Shown here piece after piece: positions 25,564-33,931 of a DNA stretch of 64,000 nt. The stretch is from Chryseobacterium sp. Bi04. Lineage in GTDB: Bacteria > Bacteroidota > Bacteroidia > Flavobacteriales > Weeksellaceae. The position numbers and the translations under genes were made by a program. How positions within the stretch are numbered: the first letter of the stretch is position 1; every line of letters starts with the position of its first letter. Location: the NCBI RefSeq assembly GCF_918698085.1, contig NZ_CAKKLP010000002.1, positions 350,404 through 414,403 on the forward strand. The letters are read 5' to 3'. The notes beneath the pieces were generated by a model that worked only from the letters and a program-made list of their open reading frames with translations, was not told where the DNA came from and made no database searches.

Positions 25564-26886
25564 TTAATCTTGATAAGGTATTGGATCTTCTAAAGTGAAA
25601 CTTAAGGTTAGGGTTTCATTCTTTCTCTGAACAACAATGGTGATACTTTGCCCTTCGGATGATTTCATAAGCTCTATGATGGCCTCCAGGGTCATGTCGG
25701 AAGCTTTATTTCTGTTGATGCTGATTACTTTATCATCTTTTTTGAGACCCGCTTTATCGGCTGGGGAGTCTTTTCTTACTCCTGAAATTGAAAAGAGAGG
25801 CTTCAGAGTAAATTTATATTGAAAAGAATCCCCTTTATAAACCGAATTTGTACTGGTAGTGGATGAATGAGTTTCAATTTGTACTCTTTCATGTCCCCAT
25901 TCTAACCCATCCTGTCTGAAATCTAATCCACTCATATTAAAATGAAAAGGATCATTGAAATTTCGGTTTTTCTTTAAAAATAATTTTTTGTTGGCATAAT
26001 CAAAAACAATACTAAACCTCCGCATAATTTCTGAACCCACAGAACCTTTTCTATTATCCACTAAATTAACATGCTGGATAGAAAATTCATCCGGCATAGC
26101 AGTCAGTGGTTTTTCAAACCGAAAGTCTCCAAGATAAAAATTATGTATCCTGCTTCTTTTACCATAGATATCTCCATTGAATCCGCGGCCCAGAAAATCT
26201 TCAATATTAGGTCTGTTATATACAAAATTTTTGATAAGAGTAGGGAAGAGCCATATCGCATCGCTGTTCCCAAGGTCAATCAAAAGTTTTGAGCTATTCT
26301 TTTCATTGGTCATCTCTACATCAGCATAAACATAAGGTTTATCTTTTTCAATTGTGATAGGGAATTCATCATATTTTCTTATTTTCTTTTTTAGCAGGTC
26401 TGCATTTTCATAGATGGTAATTTTCTTTGCCTGGTAATCTATAGAAATAGGATGATTTTTAAAAAAATGATATCCAATGACTCCATTTACGGGAATTCCT
26501 ACATGAGATGAAATATTAAACTCTTCATCAAGAATAATATAAAGAGACATCGAGGTATTGATGACTGCGTCACCAATGCGGGCTGTGTTACGCTCAGATT
26601 TGAATCCATCAATACTTAGGCTTCCTCCAAGACCTGAAAATTTTATTTTTTCAACATTTTCGAGCTTAACCTCTTTGTTTTCCAGGCTGAAAAGCAGTGT
26701 TTCCGCTACACCCGTATCCACCAGAAAGGTTAATTCTGCTCCATTAATGGTGATAGGAATGAAGATAAGGTTATTGATAAACTTAAAAGGGATAACAGCT
26801 TTTTTGGTGTTGATCAGCTCAAATGAGTCCTGGGCATTTATAAAAATGCTAAACAATACACCCAGTAAAAGAAGCTTGAATTTCAT
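25564..26886 (-). CDS. Secreted retropepsin-like aspartyl protease with PDZ domain (copy 2)
   Basis: This is the 440-residue paralogue of the protease at 24001, with the same layout: signal peptide, FLVDTG at Asp57, GVIGYHFFKN, LLIDLGNSDAIWLFP, and a C-terminal PDZ (VRKDSPADKAGLKKDDKVIS). Most differences lie in a short linker near residues 340-355 and in the PDZ surface, which may alter ligand choice. The 5' flanks of the two genes are also alike, with the motif TACTGAATTTA-CGAAATTATC ahead of both. It is the first gene of the duplicated block, and its partner gene downstream has decayed. Confidence 0.88.
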   Translation of the reverse strand: MKFKLLLLGVLFSIFINAQDSFELINTKKAVIPFKFINNLIFIPITINGAELTFLVDTGVAETLLFSLENKEVKLENVEKIKFSGLGGSLSIDGFKSERNTARIGDAVINTSMSLYIILDEEFNISSHVGIPVNGVIGYHFFKNHPISIDYQAKKITIYENADLLKKKIRKYDEFPITIEKDKPYVYADVEMTNEKNSSKLLIDLGNSDAIWLFPTLIKNFVYNRPNIEDFLGRGFNGDIYGKRSRIHNFYLGDFRFEKPLTAMPDEFSIQHVNLVDNRKGSVGSEIMRRFSIVFDYANKKLFLKKNRNFNDPFHFNMSGLDFRQDGLEWGHERVQIETHSSTTSTNSVYKGDSFQYKFTLKPLFSISGVRKDSPADKAGLKKDDKVISINRNKASDMTLEAIIELMKSSEGQSITIVVQRKNETLTLSFTLEDPIPYQD

Positions 26887-27000
26887 TTACTGAATTTAGC
26901 GAAATTATCTTGATTGTGAATGAAAAAACATTCCAAAAGCAGGAATGTTTATATAAACTACAATAATGTAGTGTTTATCTTGAAATTATTTCAAATAAGA

Positions 27001-27645
27001 TTATGCGTTTTTTGAATAAAAATCCATAAGGTCCATATAATTTTTTTGATTGACACCGTGTCCGCTCATATACTCCCTGAAAGTAAAATAACAGCTTAGA
27101 TCATACAACAGGTCGGCAGCTTTTCTTCCCCATTCTAACGGAATGACCGCATCATCTGTTCCATGTGATATGAAAAAACGTAATTTTTCAAGTTTCTTCT
27201 TATCTTTTACAATACCATCTAACAGTTTCTCTTCCGGATATGAACTGAGACAGGCAATATTATTAAATAATTCAGGGTGCTTCAACGCCAGGGCATAACA
27301 TAATATTCCTCCCTGGCTGAAACCACACAAATGAACCTTACTTTCTGTAAGACCATAATGATTGATAATTTTCAATATACTTTCCAATGCACCATCCAAT
27401 GATTCTTTAGCCTGGTCCACATCAATGAAATTTTCTGGGTTGTTGAAGTCAATATCAAACCATGAATACCCTTCAAATTGGGTGTCTCTGGGTGCTCTGA
27501 AACTTATGATAAGCCAATCAGCAGGTAATGTTTCTCTGAAACTGAAAAGATCCTGTTCGTTGCTGCCATATCCGTGGAGCATAAAAAGAATAGGAGTACT
27601 GGCTGTAATATTCTCTGGTTCTCTTACTAGATAATCTAAATTCAT
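27001..27645 (-). CDS. Phospholipase/carboxylesterase-type alpha/beta hydrolase
   Basis: The protein has 214 aa and no signal peptide. It matches the carboxylesterase/thioesterase family (YpfH/LYPLA-like): PILFMLHGYGSNEQDLF at the start (oxyanion HG), LCGFSQGGILCYAL as the GxSxG elbow, SHGTDDAVIPLEWG for Asp, and SGHGVNQ for His. It should hydrolyse short or medium acyl esters in the cytoplasm. The gene stands alone. Confidence 0.9.
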   Translation of the reverse strand: MNLDYLVREPENITASTPILFMLHGYGSNEQDLFSFRETLPADWLIISFRAPRDTQFEGYSWFDIDFNNPENFIDVDQAKESLDGALESILKIINHYGLTESKVHLCGFSQGGILCYALALKHPELFNNIACLSSYPEEKLLDGIVKDKKKLEKLRFFISHGTDDAVIPLEWGRKAADLLYDLSCYFTFREYMSGHGVNQKNYMDLMDFYSKNA

Positions 27646-27893
27646 ACAGCAAATATAATTAATAAATCACATTGTAATCCTACCTTTTATGATTCGTTTG
27701 GGCAACTTATCAAAGAATATATTGTATGTGTAATGATTAGCTGGTTGTGCTGTATTATTACGTTTTACAGATTTATTTTAGTTTTTATTGATTTGATATT
27801 ATTTACAATTTTTTATTGGAAATTTTTCATAAAAGTTATTTTTATATTAATAAAAAACTTATATTTGAAACATTAAAAAATCTATTTGAAGAA

Positions 27894-28313
27894 ATGAAGC
27901 AATTTTACAAATCAAAAAGTTTACTTAGACTTTCTTTTTTATTCGTTTTATTATTTTCTGTGATTACCGTTGTAAGTTCTTGTAAAAAAGATGACGATGA
28001 TGAATTTCAGGATCATGTGGTTCAGTTCGAAGTGAAAACAACTACCGGAGGAGTACTTAAAACTATTGTAACACAGGTGGGTACTAATAAAACCGATATT
28101 TTTGATCCAGTAGGAACCTCATGGAAAAGCGAAGAGTTTTTCGTGAATTCCAGTCAGGCACAATTGAATCTGGATGCCAATGCGTTACTTCCCGAAGTGG
28201 ATTCAGAATTGACCATCAATCTTTGGATAGACGGCGAAATTGTAAGAACCAGCAAAAAGAAAGGAAAAGGAGTTTTAGTAGCTTCTATTGATTACAGCTT
28301 CTTAGAATTGTAA
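27894..28313 (+). CDS. Small lipoprotein, related to the one at 31163 (139 aa)
   Basis: Started at ATG 27894 it has a lipoprotein signal with lipobox VVSSC followed by KKDDDDE. The mature domain is beta-rich, about 100 residues. SCKKDDDDE at the N-terminus and the WIDGEIV segment near the end match SCSKDDDDD and WVDGELK of the 139-residue lipoprotein at 31163. The two are paralogues and flank the kinase/regulator pair. The in-frame start at 27816 would add a non-signal leader and is less likely. Function is unknown. Confidence 0.75.
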   Translation: MKQFYKSKSLLRLSFLFVLLFSVITVVSSCKKDDDDEFQDHVVQFEVKTTTGGVLKTIVTQVGTNKTDIFDPVGTSWKSEEFFVNSSQAQLNLDANALLPEVDSELTINLWIDGEIVRTSKKKGKGVLVASIDYSFLEL

Positions 28314-28337
28314 ATAAAAATATTTAATATATCATTT

Positions 28338-28366
28338 AAAACCGCTTTTAAAGCGGTTTTTTATTT
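28338..28366. terminator. Bidirectional terminator
   Basis: AAAACCGCTTT pairs with AAAGCGGTTTT, with an A-run before and TTTTATTTT after. It lies between two convergent genes, 25 bases after the lipoprotein stop and just before the response-regulator stop at 28367. Confidence 0.85.
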
Positions 28367-28999
28367 TCAGATCATATTCTGCTGTACAGCAATATTGATA
28401 AGTTCGGTAGAATTTTTTGCCTGAAATTTCTGTAATAGATTTTTACGGTGGGTATCTACAGTAAGAGGACTCAGAAACAGTTCATCGGCAATCATCATGC
28501 TTGTTTTTCCTTCTGCTACCATCTGCAGGATCTGTTTCTCTCTTTTGGTAAGTCTGGGTATAGGATGGTCATGTTGAGAAGGTTTACTGATAATCTGTCT
28601 GGTTTCATTACAGAAAACAATATTTCCTGAGTGGGCTCCCTGTATACAAACCACCAATTCATCAATCGAAGTATTTTTAAGAATATAACCACTGGCACCG
28701 TTTTGAAGGGATTGCATAATGATGCTTCTCTCAGAACGGTTACTGAACATAATGACTGAAGTATCGGGGGATATTTTTTTGATTTCCCTGCAGAGCTCCG
28801 TCCCATTAGCATCAGGCAGCGTAATGTCTAAAAGGATAATATCAACTTTATGAGATCTTATAAAATCAATAATTTCCGAACCGGAAGTAAAACTTTCTGA
28901 AACTGTAAAATGCAGCTGATTGTTCAGCATCATTTTCAATCCTTCAATAACGATAGGATGATCATCTACAATGACAATATTTATTTTTTTATTCTCCAT
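28367..28999 (-). CDS. LuxR/NarL-family response regulator
   Basis: Residues 1-120 form the receiver domain: VDDHP at 11-15, phospho-acceptor Asp58 in ILLDITLPD, and VIMFSN for the switch Thr/Ser. Residues about 145-210 are the LuxR HTH (LTKREKQILQMVAEGKTSMM). The start at 28999 overlaps the kinase gene by 11 bases, so the two are translationally coupled. It is the partner of the upstream HisKA_3 kinase. The target is not visible, but the two paralogous lipoproteins beside the pair are natural candidates. Confidence 0.92.
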   Translation of the reverse strand: MENKKINIVIVDDHPIVIEGLKMMLNNQLHFTVSESFTSGSEIIDFIRSHKVDIILLDITLPDANGTELCREIKKISPDTSVIMFSNRSERSIIMQSLQNGASGYILKNTSIDELVVCIQGAHSGNIVFCNETRQIISKPSQHDHPIPRLTKREKQILQMVAEGKTSMMIADELFLSPLTVDTHRKNLLQKFQAKNSTELINIAVQQNMI

Positions 29000-30962
29000 C
29001 AATATTAAGTTCTATGTTTATCGTTGTCCCTTGAATATCTGAACTTACCTCCATTTTTCCTCTCAGGTAATTGACCCTGTTTTTTAGATTCAGGAGTCCC
29101 ATACTTTTACTGGTCTTTTCTATATCTTTTTCAAATCCTTTTCCATTATCCTCAATAGTGATCAAAAAGCTCTTCCCCGATTGTGAACATTGCAGCAAAA
29201 TATTACTGGCTTCAGCATGTTTAATGGCATTAGCCAATAGCTCCTGAACAATACGGTAAATATTAAGCTGAATCGTTACTGGCAGATTTTTTTCAATACC
29301 AATAGCCTGGAAATCAATTTCGAGGTCTTTCCTGATATAAAACTCACAAAGATCCTGTAACGCGGTTTCCAACCCAAAATTAAGTAAGGATTCCGGCATT
29401 AGGTTTCTTGCCACATGGCGGAGTTCACTCACAGAGCTATCTAATTGTCCCAGAATTCTATAAAACTCCTGATCTTTTTCAGCATCTAAATGGCTGGATG
29501 ACCACGTGGAAAAATTAATTTTAACGCCGGCAAGCATGCCGCCCAAACCATCATGAAGATCTCTTGCAATACGTTCCCTCTCTCTTTCTTCACCATCCAG
29601 AATGGCTTTGGTGAGTGATAGTTCTTCCTTTTGTTTAATATCGTTGATCTTTTGCTCAGATATTTTTTTGTTTTTTCTGAATAAGATAAAAAAGAAAATT
29701 AAAAGACTTAACGCTAATGCCAGGATGAGACTCAATCCCCATAAGTAGGAATTTTTCTTATTTACTTCTAATTCTTTTTGTTTTTTTTCAGCGTTTAACG
29801 TGGCTATTTTTCTTTCTTTTTCAGCCGTATTAAATTTTGATTCAATCTTATTAATCTCAAGCTTTGTATTTTCGGTATTCAAACTGTCACTAAGACCGGA
29901 ATATCTTTGTTCCCATACCAGCGCTTCCTTCGCATTTCCCATTTCTTCACTGAGTATGGAGAGCTGCTTATAAATAGTCTTTCGGTTATTAAGGTCAAGA
30001 GCAAGTGATTTTTCTGTTAAAATACCTTCCAGTACATTTTTAGCCTCATTGTATTTCTTTAATTTTCTTAGAATATCATATTTGTTGAAATAGAACATTT
30101 GTGCCAGCAGATTCTGATTGAATTTTTTCGCATAAAGAATGCCTTTTTCAATCACAGGCAGTGCTTCAGTATTTTTTTGTTTGGTAATGCAATACAGTGT
30201 TTTGCTGTAATAATAAAATGCATTGACGGAGGATTCCGGATAAGGGCTGATCAGCTTTTCGGCTTTATCCAAACATTTCTTTGCTTCATCTCCATTAATC
30301 TGGTAGCAGAAATTGTTGGCAGCATTGAGATAGGTGAAAAATAGTTCTGAAGAATTCGGATAATTTTTTTCAAGAATTTCTAACGCTTTAGTATTATAAT
30401 TTTCAGCTTTTTTTAATTCGGCATTATACATGAGAACGACGGCAAGTTGTGTATATAGAAACCCGAGACTTCGGCTGTTTTCATATTTTTTAGCCAGCGG
30501 AATGCTTTTTTCAAGGATAATCTTAAGCAGGAAAGGGTAGCCCTTTTTATCTTTTTGTGCTACTCCATAGCTATACCATGCCGAAGATTGAAGGAGATCC
30601 GTTTCTTCAGTCCTGAACTTCGATAATCCTTTAATGGCCTGCTGATAAAAAAGAGCTGCTTTTCCCTTATTACGGTCCAGGTAATATTGCGCTTTATAAA
30701 AATCATATTTTGCCGAAAGCAAAGCATTGTTTTTGATGAATGTTTTCCCGTTTTCCAGGTACTTTCTGCTCAGAAGAGAATCAATATTCCTGTAATAATT
30801 GGACAGCAGAAAGTAAGCATCGGCTTTTGGAATATGGGAAGTCTGAGTTTTTGTAATGTTTTGCAGACTGTCTAAATAAGGTTGTTCATGAAGAGGAATA
30901 ATTTGCTGTGACCGTAAACCGAAAGACAGGAATAAGCTTAATAGGATAAGTAATCTCTTCAT
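28989..30962 (-). CDS. TPR-containing HisKA_3-type sensor histidine kinase
   Basis: The 657-residue protein has a signal peptide (1-19) and tetratricopeptide-like helical repeats from about 45 to 350. A coiled coil at 365-400 is followed by one transmembrane helix at 405-428. The HisKA_3 dimer domain has phospho-acceptor His470 in RIARDLHDGLGG, and the HATPase domain includes IEDNGKGF. TPR domains outside the membrane usually bind protein or peptide ligands. This architecture is frequent in Bacteroidota. It is coupled to the regulator gene downstream. Confidence 0.92.
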   Translation of the reverse strand: MKRLLILLSLFLSFGLRSQQIIPLHEQPYLDSLQNITKTQTSHIPKADAYFLLSNYYRNIDSLLSRKYLENGKTFIKNNALLSAKYDFYKAQYYLDRNKGKAALFYQQAIKGLSKFRTEETDLLQSSAWYSYGVAQKDKKGYPFLLKIILEKSIPLAKKYENSRSLGFLYTQLAVVLMYNAELKKAENYNTKALEILEKNYPNSSELFFTYLNAANNFCYQINGDEAKKCLDKAEKLISPYPESSVNAFYYYSKTLYCITKQKNTEALPVIEKGILYAKKFNQNLLAQMFYFNKYDILRKLKKYNEAKNVLEGILTEKSLALDLNNRKTIYKQLSILSEEMGNAKEALVWEQRYSGLSDSLNTENTKLEINKIESKFNTAEKERKIATLNAEKKQKELEVNKKNSYLWGLSLILALALSLLIFFFILFRKNKKISEQKINDIKQKEELSLTKAILDGEERERERIARDLHDGLGGMLAGVKINFSTWSSSHLDAEKDQEFYRILGQLDSSVSELRHVARNLMPESLLNFGLETALQDLCEFYIRKDLEIDFQAIGIEKNLPVTIQLNIYRIVQELLANAIKHAEASNILLQCSQSGKSFLITIEDNGKGFEKDIEKTSKSMGLLNLKNRVNYLRGKMEVSSDIQGTTINIELNIDGE

Positions 30963-31162
30963 GATGGAGCAATTCTGTATAATATTTTAAAAAATGCTCA
31001 ATTTAATTAAAAATTTCAGCAAAAAAAATACCTGAATTTAGGTAGAAAAAATTACTCATTTTTCAGGATTGATAAAGTTTAGCGACTCTAATAGCTTTGC
31101 AGTTATCAAATCAATGATCATAGAATATTAAATATAGTAACTAAAATTTAAACAAAAAGATT

Positions 31163-31582
31163 ATGAAAAAAATGAGAATGAGTCAACTGTTGAGAGGTAC
31201 ATTCGTGGTATTATTGGCAACCATGTTCATCGGTTTTGTTTCATCTTGCAGTAAAGATGATGACGACGATAATGTTCCTGGAAGTGGGAAAAGCCATAAA
31301 GTGGTTTTTAAAGCGATTGCTTCTACAGGAGCTGACATTGATGTAGCGGTATACGGAATAGATGGTAATCCTACAACGGCTTCAAGTCTTAGCGGTACAA
31401 CCTGGACAAGTCCTGAAGTAACCTCAGAATCAGGAGCTTATAATGCTAATGTTGCAGTAAATGCCATTGGGGCAGATGCTTCTTCAACGTTGAAAGTTCA
31501 AATCTGGGTAGACGGAGAATTAAAAAAAGAAGGTACTTCCAGCGGCCAGTATTTATCGGCTTCTGCAAGCTACACATTTTAA
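31163..31582 (+). CDS. Small lipoprotein, related to the one at 27894 (139 aa)
   Basis: A lipoprotein signal with lipobox GFVSSC is followed by a Ser-Lys-Asp-rich linker and a beta-rich domain. The length of 139 aa, the SC-x-KDDDD linker and the WVDGELKKEG segment link it to the lipoprotein at 27894. It diverges from the kinase gene at 30962. It ends against a strong hairpin that also serves tyrS. Function is unknown; the context suggests a partner or target of the kinase. Confidence 0.75.
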   Translation: MKKMRMSQLLRGTFVVLLATMFIGFVSSCSKDDDDDNVPGSGKSHKVVFKAIASTGADIDVAVYGIDGNPTTASSLSGTTWTSPEVTSESGAYNANVAVNAIGADASSTLKVQIWVDGELKKEGTSSGQYLSASASYTF

Positions 31583-31601
31583 AATCAATTATTTTCGAAC
31601 G

Positions 31602-31638
31602 AAAAACGGCGCTGAGATAAAATCTCAGCGCCGTTTTA
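31602..31638. terminator. Bidirectional terminator between lipoprotein and tyrS
   Basis: A 16-bp perfect stem (AAAACGGCGCTGAGAT with ATCTCAGCGCCGTTTT) is flanked by A and T runs. It sits between the convergent stops at 31582 and 31654. Confidence 0.9.
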
Positions 31639-31653
31639 ATAGTATATTCAGCA

Positions 31654-32949
31654 TTAAATTACTTTTACAATAAAGTAGCTTTTTTTACCTTTTTGAAGTA
31701 ACAGGAATTTACCGTCAATAAGGTCGCTTTCGCTAGCTGCAAAAGTATCATTTACTTTTTGTTTGTTTACAGAAATAGAATTTCCTTTTATTTCTCTCTG
31801 TGCTTCACTCTTAGATTTTAAGAACCCTGATTTTTCAGAAAGAAGATCAATGATGTTGATTCCCAATACCTCTGCCTTAGCAACTTCTTTTTGTGGAACA
31901 CCTTCAAAAACCTCAAGGAAAATTTCTTCATCAAGGCTTACAAGATCCTCAGCGGTAGAACGTCCAAAAAGAATTTCCGAAGCTTTTAATGCCTTTTCAT
32001 ATTCTTCTTTTCCGTGTACCCAAATAGTAACTTCTTCAGCTAGTTTCTTTTGAAGTTTTCTCTCATGGGGAGCTGTTTTGTGTTCTTCAATTAAAGCTTC
32101 AATTTCTTCTTTTCCTAAGAATGTGTAGAATTTAATGAATCTTTCAGCATCCGTATCAGTAGCATTCAACCAGAACTGATAGAATTTGTAAGGTGAAGTT
32201 TTCTTTTTATCCAGCCAATAGTTTTCTCCACTTTCAGATTTTCCGAATTTAGAACCGTCAGCTTTTGTAATCAAAGGAACGGTTAATGCAAATGCTTCAC
32301 CCTGCGCCTTTCTACGGATCAGTTCTGTTCCTGTAGTGATATTTCCCCACTGGTCAGAACCTCCCATCTGAAGTTTTACATTATTGTTTTGGTACAGGTG
32401 AAGGAAATCATATCCCTGGATCAGCTGATACGTAAACTCAGTAAAGCTCATTCCGTCTGCACCTGCTTCTCCTGAAAATCTTTTCTTTACAGAATCTTTA
32501 GCCATCATATAGTTGACCGTGATATTCTTTCCGATATTTTTAGCAAAATCAAGGAACGAAATATTCTTCATCCAATCATAGTTGTTGACTAATTCTGCTT
32601 TATTAGGTTCGTTTCCATCAAAATTTAAAAACCTTGAAAGCTGGTTCTTTAAACAGTCAACATAATGTAAAAGCGTCTCTTCATCTAAAAGATTTCTTTC
32701 TGCAGATTTTCCTGATGGATCTCCAATCATACCTGTGGCGCCTCCTACAAGAGCAATAGGTTTGTGTCCATGCTGTTGGAAGTGAGCAAGAATTTTTATC
32801 TGGATAAGACTTCCGATATGTAAAGAGTCAGCTGTCGGATCAAAACCAATATATGCAGTAGTTACCTCTTTATTCAGTTGTTCATCGGTTCCGGGCATCA
32901 TATCGGCATAAAGACCACGCCATTTAAGTTCTTCTATAAAGGAATTCAT
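31654..32949 (-). CDS. tyrS: Tyrosyl-tRNA synthetase
   Basis: The enzyme charges tRNA-Tyr. HIG is at residues 44-46 within [12 protein letters not shown], the tyrosine pocket is QLIQGYDF with GGSDQWGN, and the second class I signature is KFGKS at 234-238. The C-terminal S4-like RNA-binding domain runs from about 350 to 431. The length of 431 aa is normal. A TATCTTTG -7 box on the minus strand (32985-32978) stands 29 bases before the start. Confidence 0.97.
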   Translation of the reverse strand: MNSFIEELKWRGLYADMMPGTDEQLNKEVTTAYIGFDPTADSLHIGSLIQIKILAHFQQHGHKPIALVGGATGMIGDPSGKSAERNLLDEETLLHYVDCLKNQLSRFLNFDGNEPNKAELVNNYDWMKNISFLDFAKNIGKNITVNYMMAKDSVKKRFSGEAGADGMSFTEFTYQLIQGYDFLHLYQNNNVKLQMGGSDQWGNITTGTELIRRKAQGEAFALTVPLITKADGSKFGKSESGENYWLDKKKTSPYKFYQFWLNATDTDAERFIKFYTFLGKEEIEALIEEHKTAPHERKLQKKLAEEVTIWVHGKEEYEKALKASEILFGRSTAEDLVSLDEEIFLEVFEGVPQKEVAKAEVLGINIIDLLSEKSGFLKSKSEAQREIKGNSISVNKQKVNDTFAASESDLIDGKFLLLQKGKKSYFIVKVI

Positions 32950-33061
32950 TGATTTTTTCTTTAAAAATTTTACGGGGCAAAGATAGTAAATTCAGAAGTA
33001 TGAAGGGGCAAAAGGGGAAATTTGCTGATTGATATATTTACCAATTCAGTTTTCCTCTCTC

Positions 33062-33092
33062 TTTGAATTTTCATCCAAATATGCTATATTTG
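33062..33092 (+). promoter_or_regulatory. Consensus flavobacterial promoter with near-leaderless start
   Basis: TTTG (33062-33065), 19 bases, and TATATTTG (33085-33092) match the Bacteroidota consensus fully. The ATG of the sigma-factor gene comes only 6 bases after the -7 box, so the transcript should start at or just before the start codon. Confidence 0.7.
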
Positions 33093-33098
33093 TTAGTA

Positions 33099-33659
33099 AT
33101 GAACGACGAACAGCTATTTCTGCTCATTCAAAAAGCCAAGGACAAGGACCAAAAGGCTCAGACTAAACTCATTAATGTTTTTTGGGTGGATGTTTTCTCT
33201 TTTGTGATGAAAAAAGTAAAAGATGAAAATGATGCTGACGAAATTACCGTGAACGTCTTTTCCAAAGTCTTGTCGAAGCTGGATATGTTTGATCCTCATT
33301 TCCAGTTTAAAACCTGGGTGCTTACCATAGCACAGAATACGGTCATTGACTTTTGGAGAAAAAGAAGCCGTGAAAATGAGGATGCCGTTGAAAACCTTGA
33401 TGAGGTTAAAAATCAATATGCGAAATCTCCTGAAGAGCTGATGATTTCCAATGAAGAGCAGAAAAAGATTATTAAGACTATAGAATCTTTAGATGCCAAC
33501 TACCAGGATATTATTAAGCTGAGATTCTTTGAAGAGAAAAGCATTAAAGAAATTGCGGAAGAACTTGGCATTTCTGTTGCCAATACCAAAGTGAGGGTGA
33601 TGCGTGCCAAGAAAGTATTGGCCGAGCTGCTTAAAAATAATGAGTTTGACGACAACTAA
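33099..33659 (+). CDS. ECF-type RNA polymerase sigma factor
   Basis: Started at ATG 33099 the protein has 186 aa. Region 2 (about 20-90) has FVMKKVKDENDADEITVNVF and FKTWVLTIAQNTVIDFWRKR. Region 4 (about 125-180) has ALDANYQDIIKLRFF-like sequence, then SIKEIAEELGISVANTKVRV. An upstream in-frame TTG at 33063 lies in the -33 box of a consensus promoter, so I reject it. No anti-sigma gene follows. The next gene is a housekeeping peptidase 272 bases on, so the regulon is not visible. Confidence 0.9.
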   Translation: MNDEQLFLLIQKAKDKDQKAQTKLINVFWVDVFSFVMKKVKDENDADEITVNVFSKVLSKLDMFDPHFQFKTWVLTIAQNTVIDFWRKRSRENEDAVENLDEVKNQYAKSPEELMISNEEQKKIIKTIESLDANYQDIIKLRFFEEKSIKEIAEELGISVANTKVRVMRAKKVLAELLKNNEFDDN

Positions 33660-33931
33660 ACGCTATCTGTCTTTTTAAGAATAAGTAAATTAAATATTTC
33701 AATTATAAATTACCCATTCCTGAACTCGGAGTGGGTTTATTGTGATAAAATATAGTGAGAAACTCCTCCTGAAGACTTAATTCATTGAAAAGGCTTATGG
33801 TATATTATAAGATTCAATATGTAATGGCTGTTTATTGGGAAATTAAGTAATAATAACAGATTATTACGGAAAATAGACGGTGGAATTGATCCTTCGGGTT
33901 CTATTTTTTCGTAACTTTCGGTGTTTTAAAA

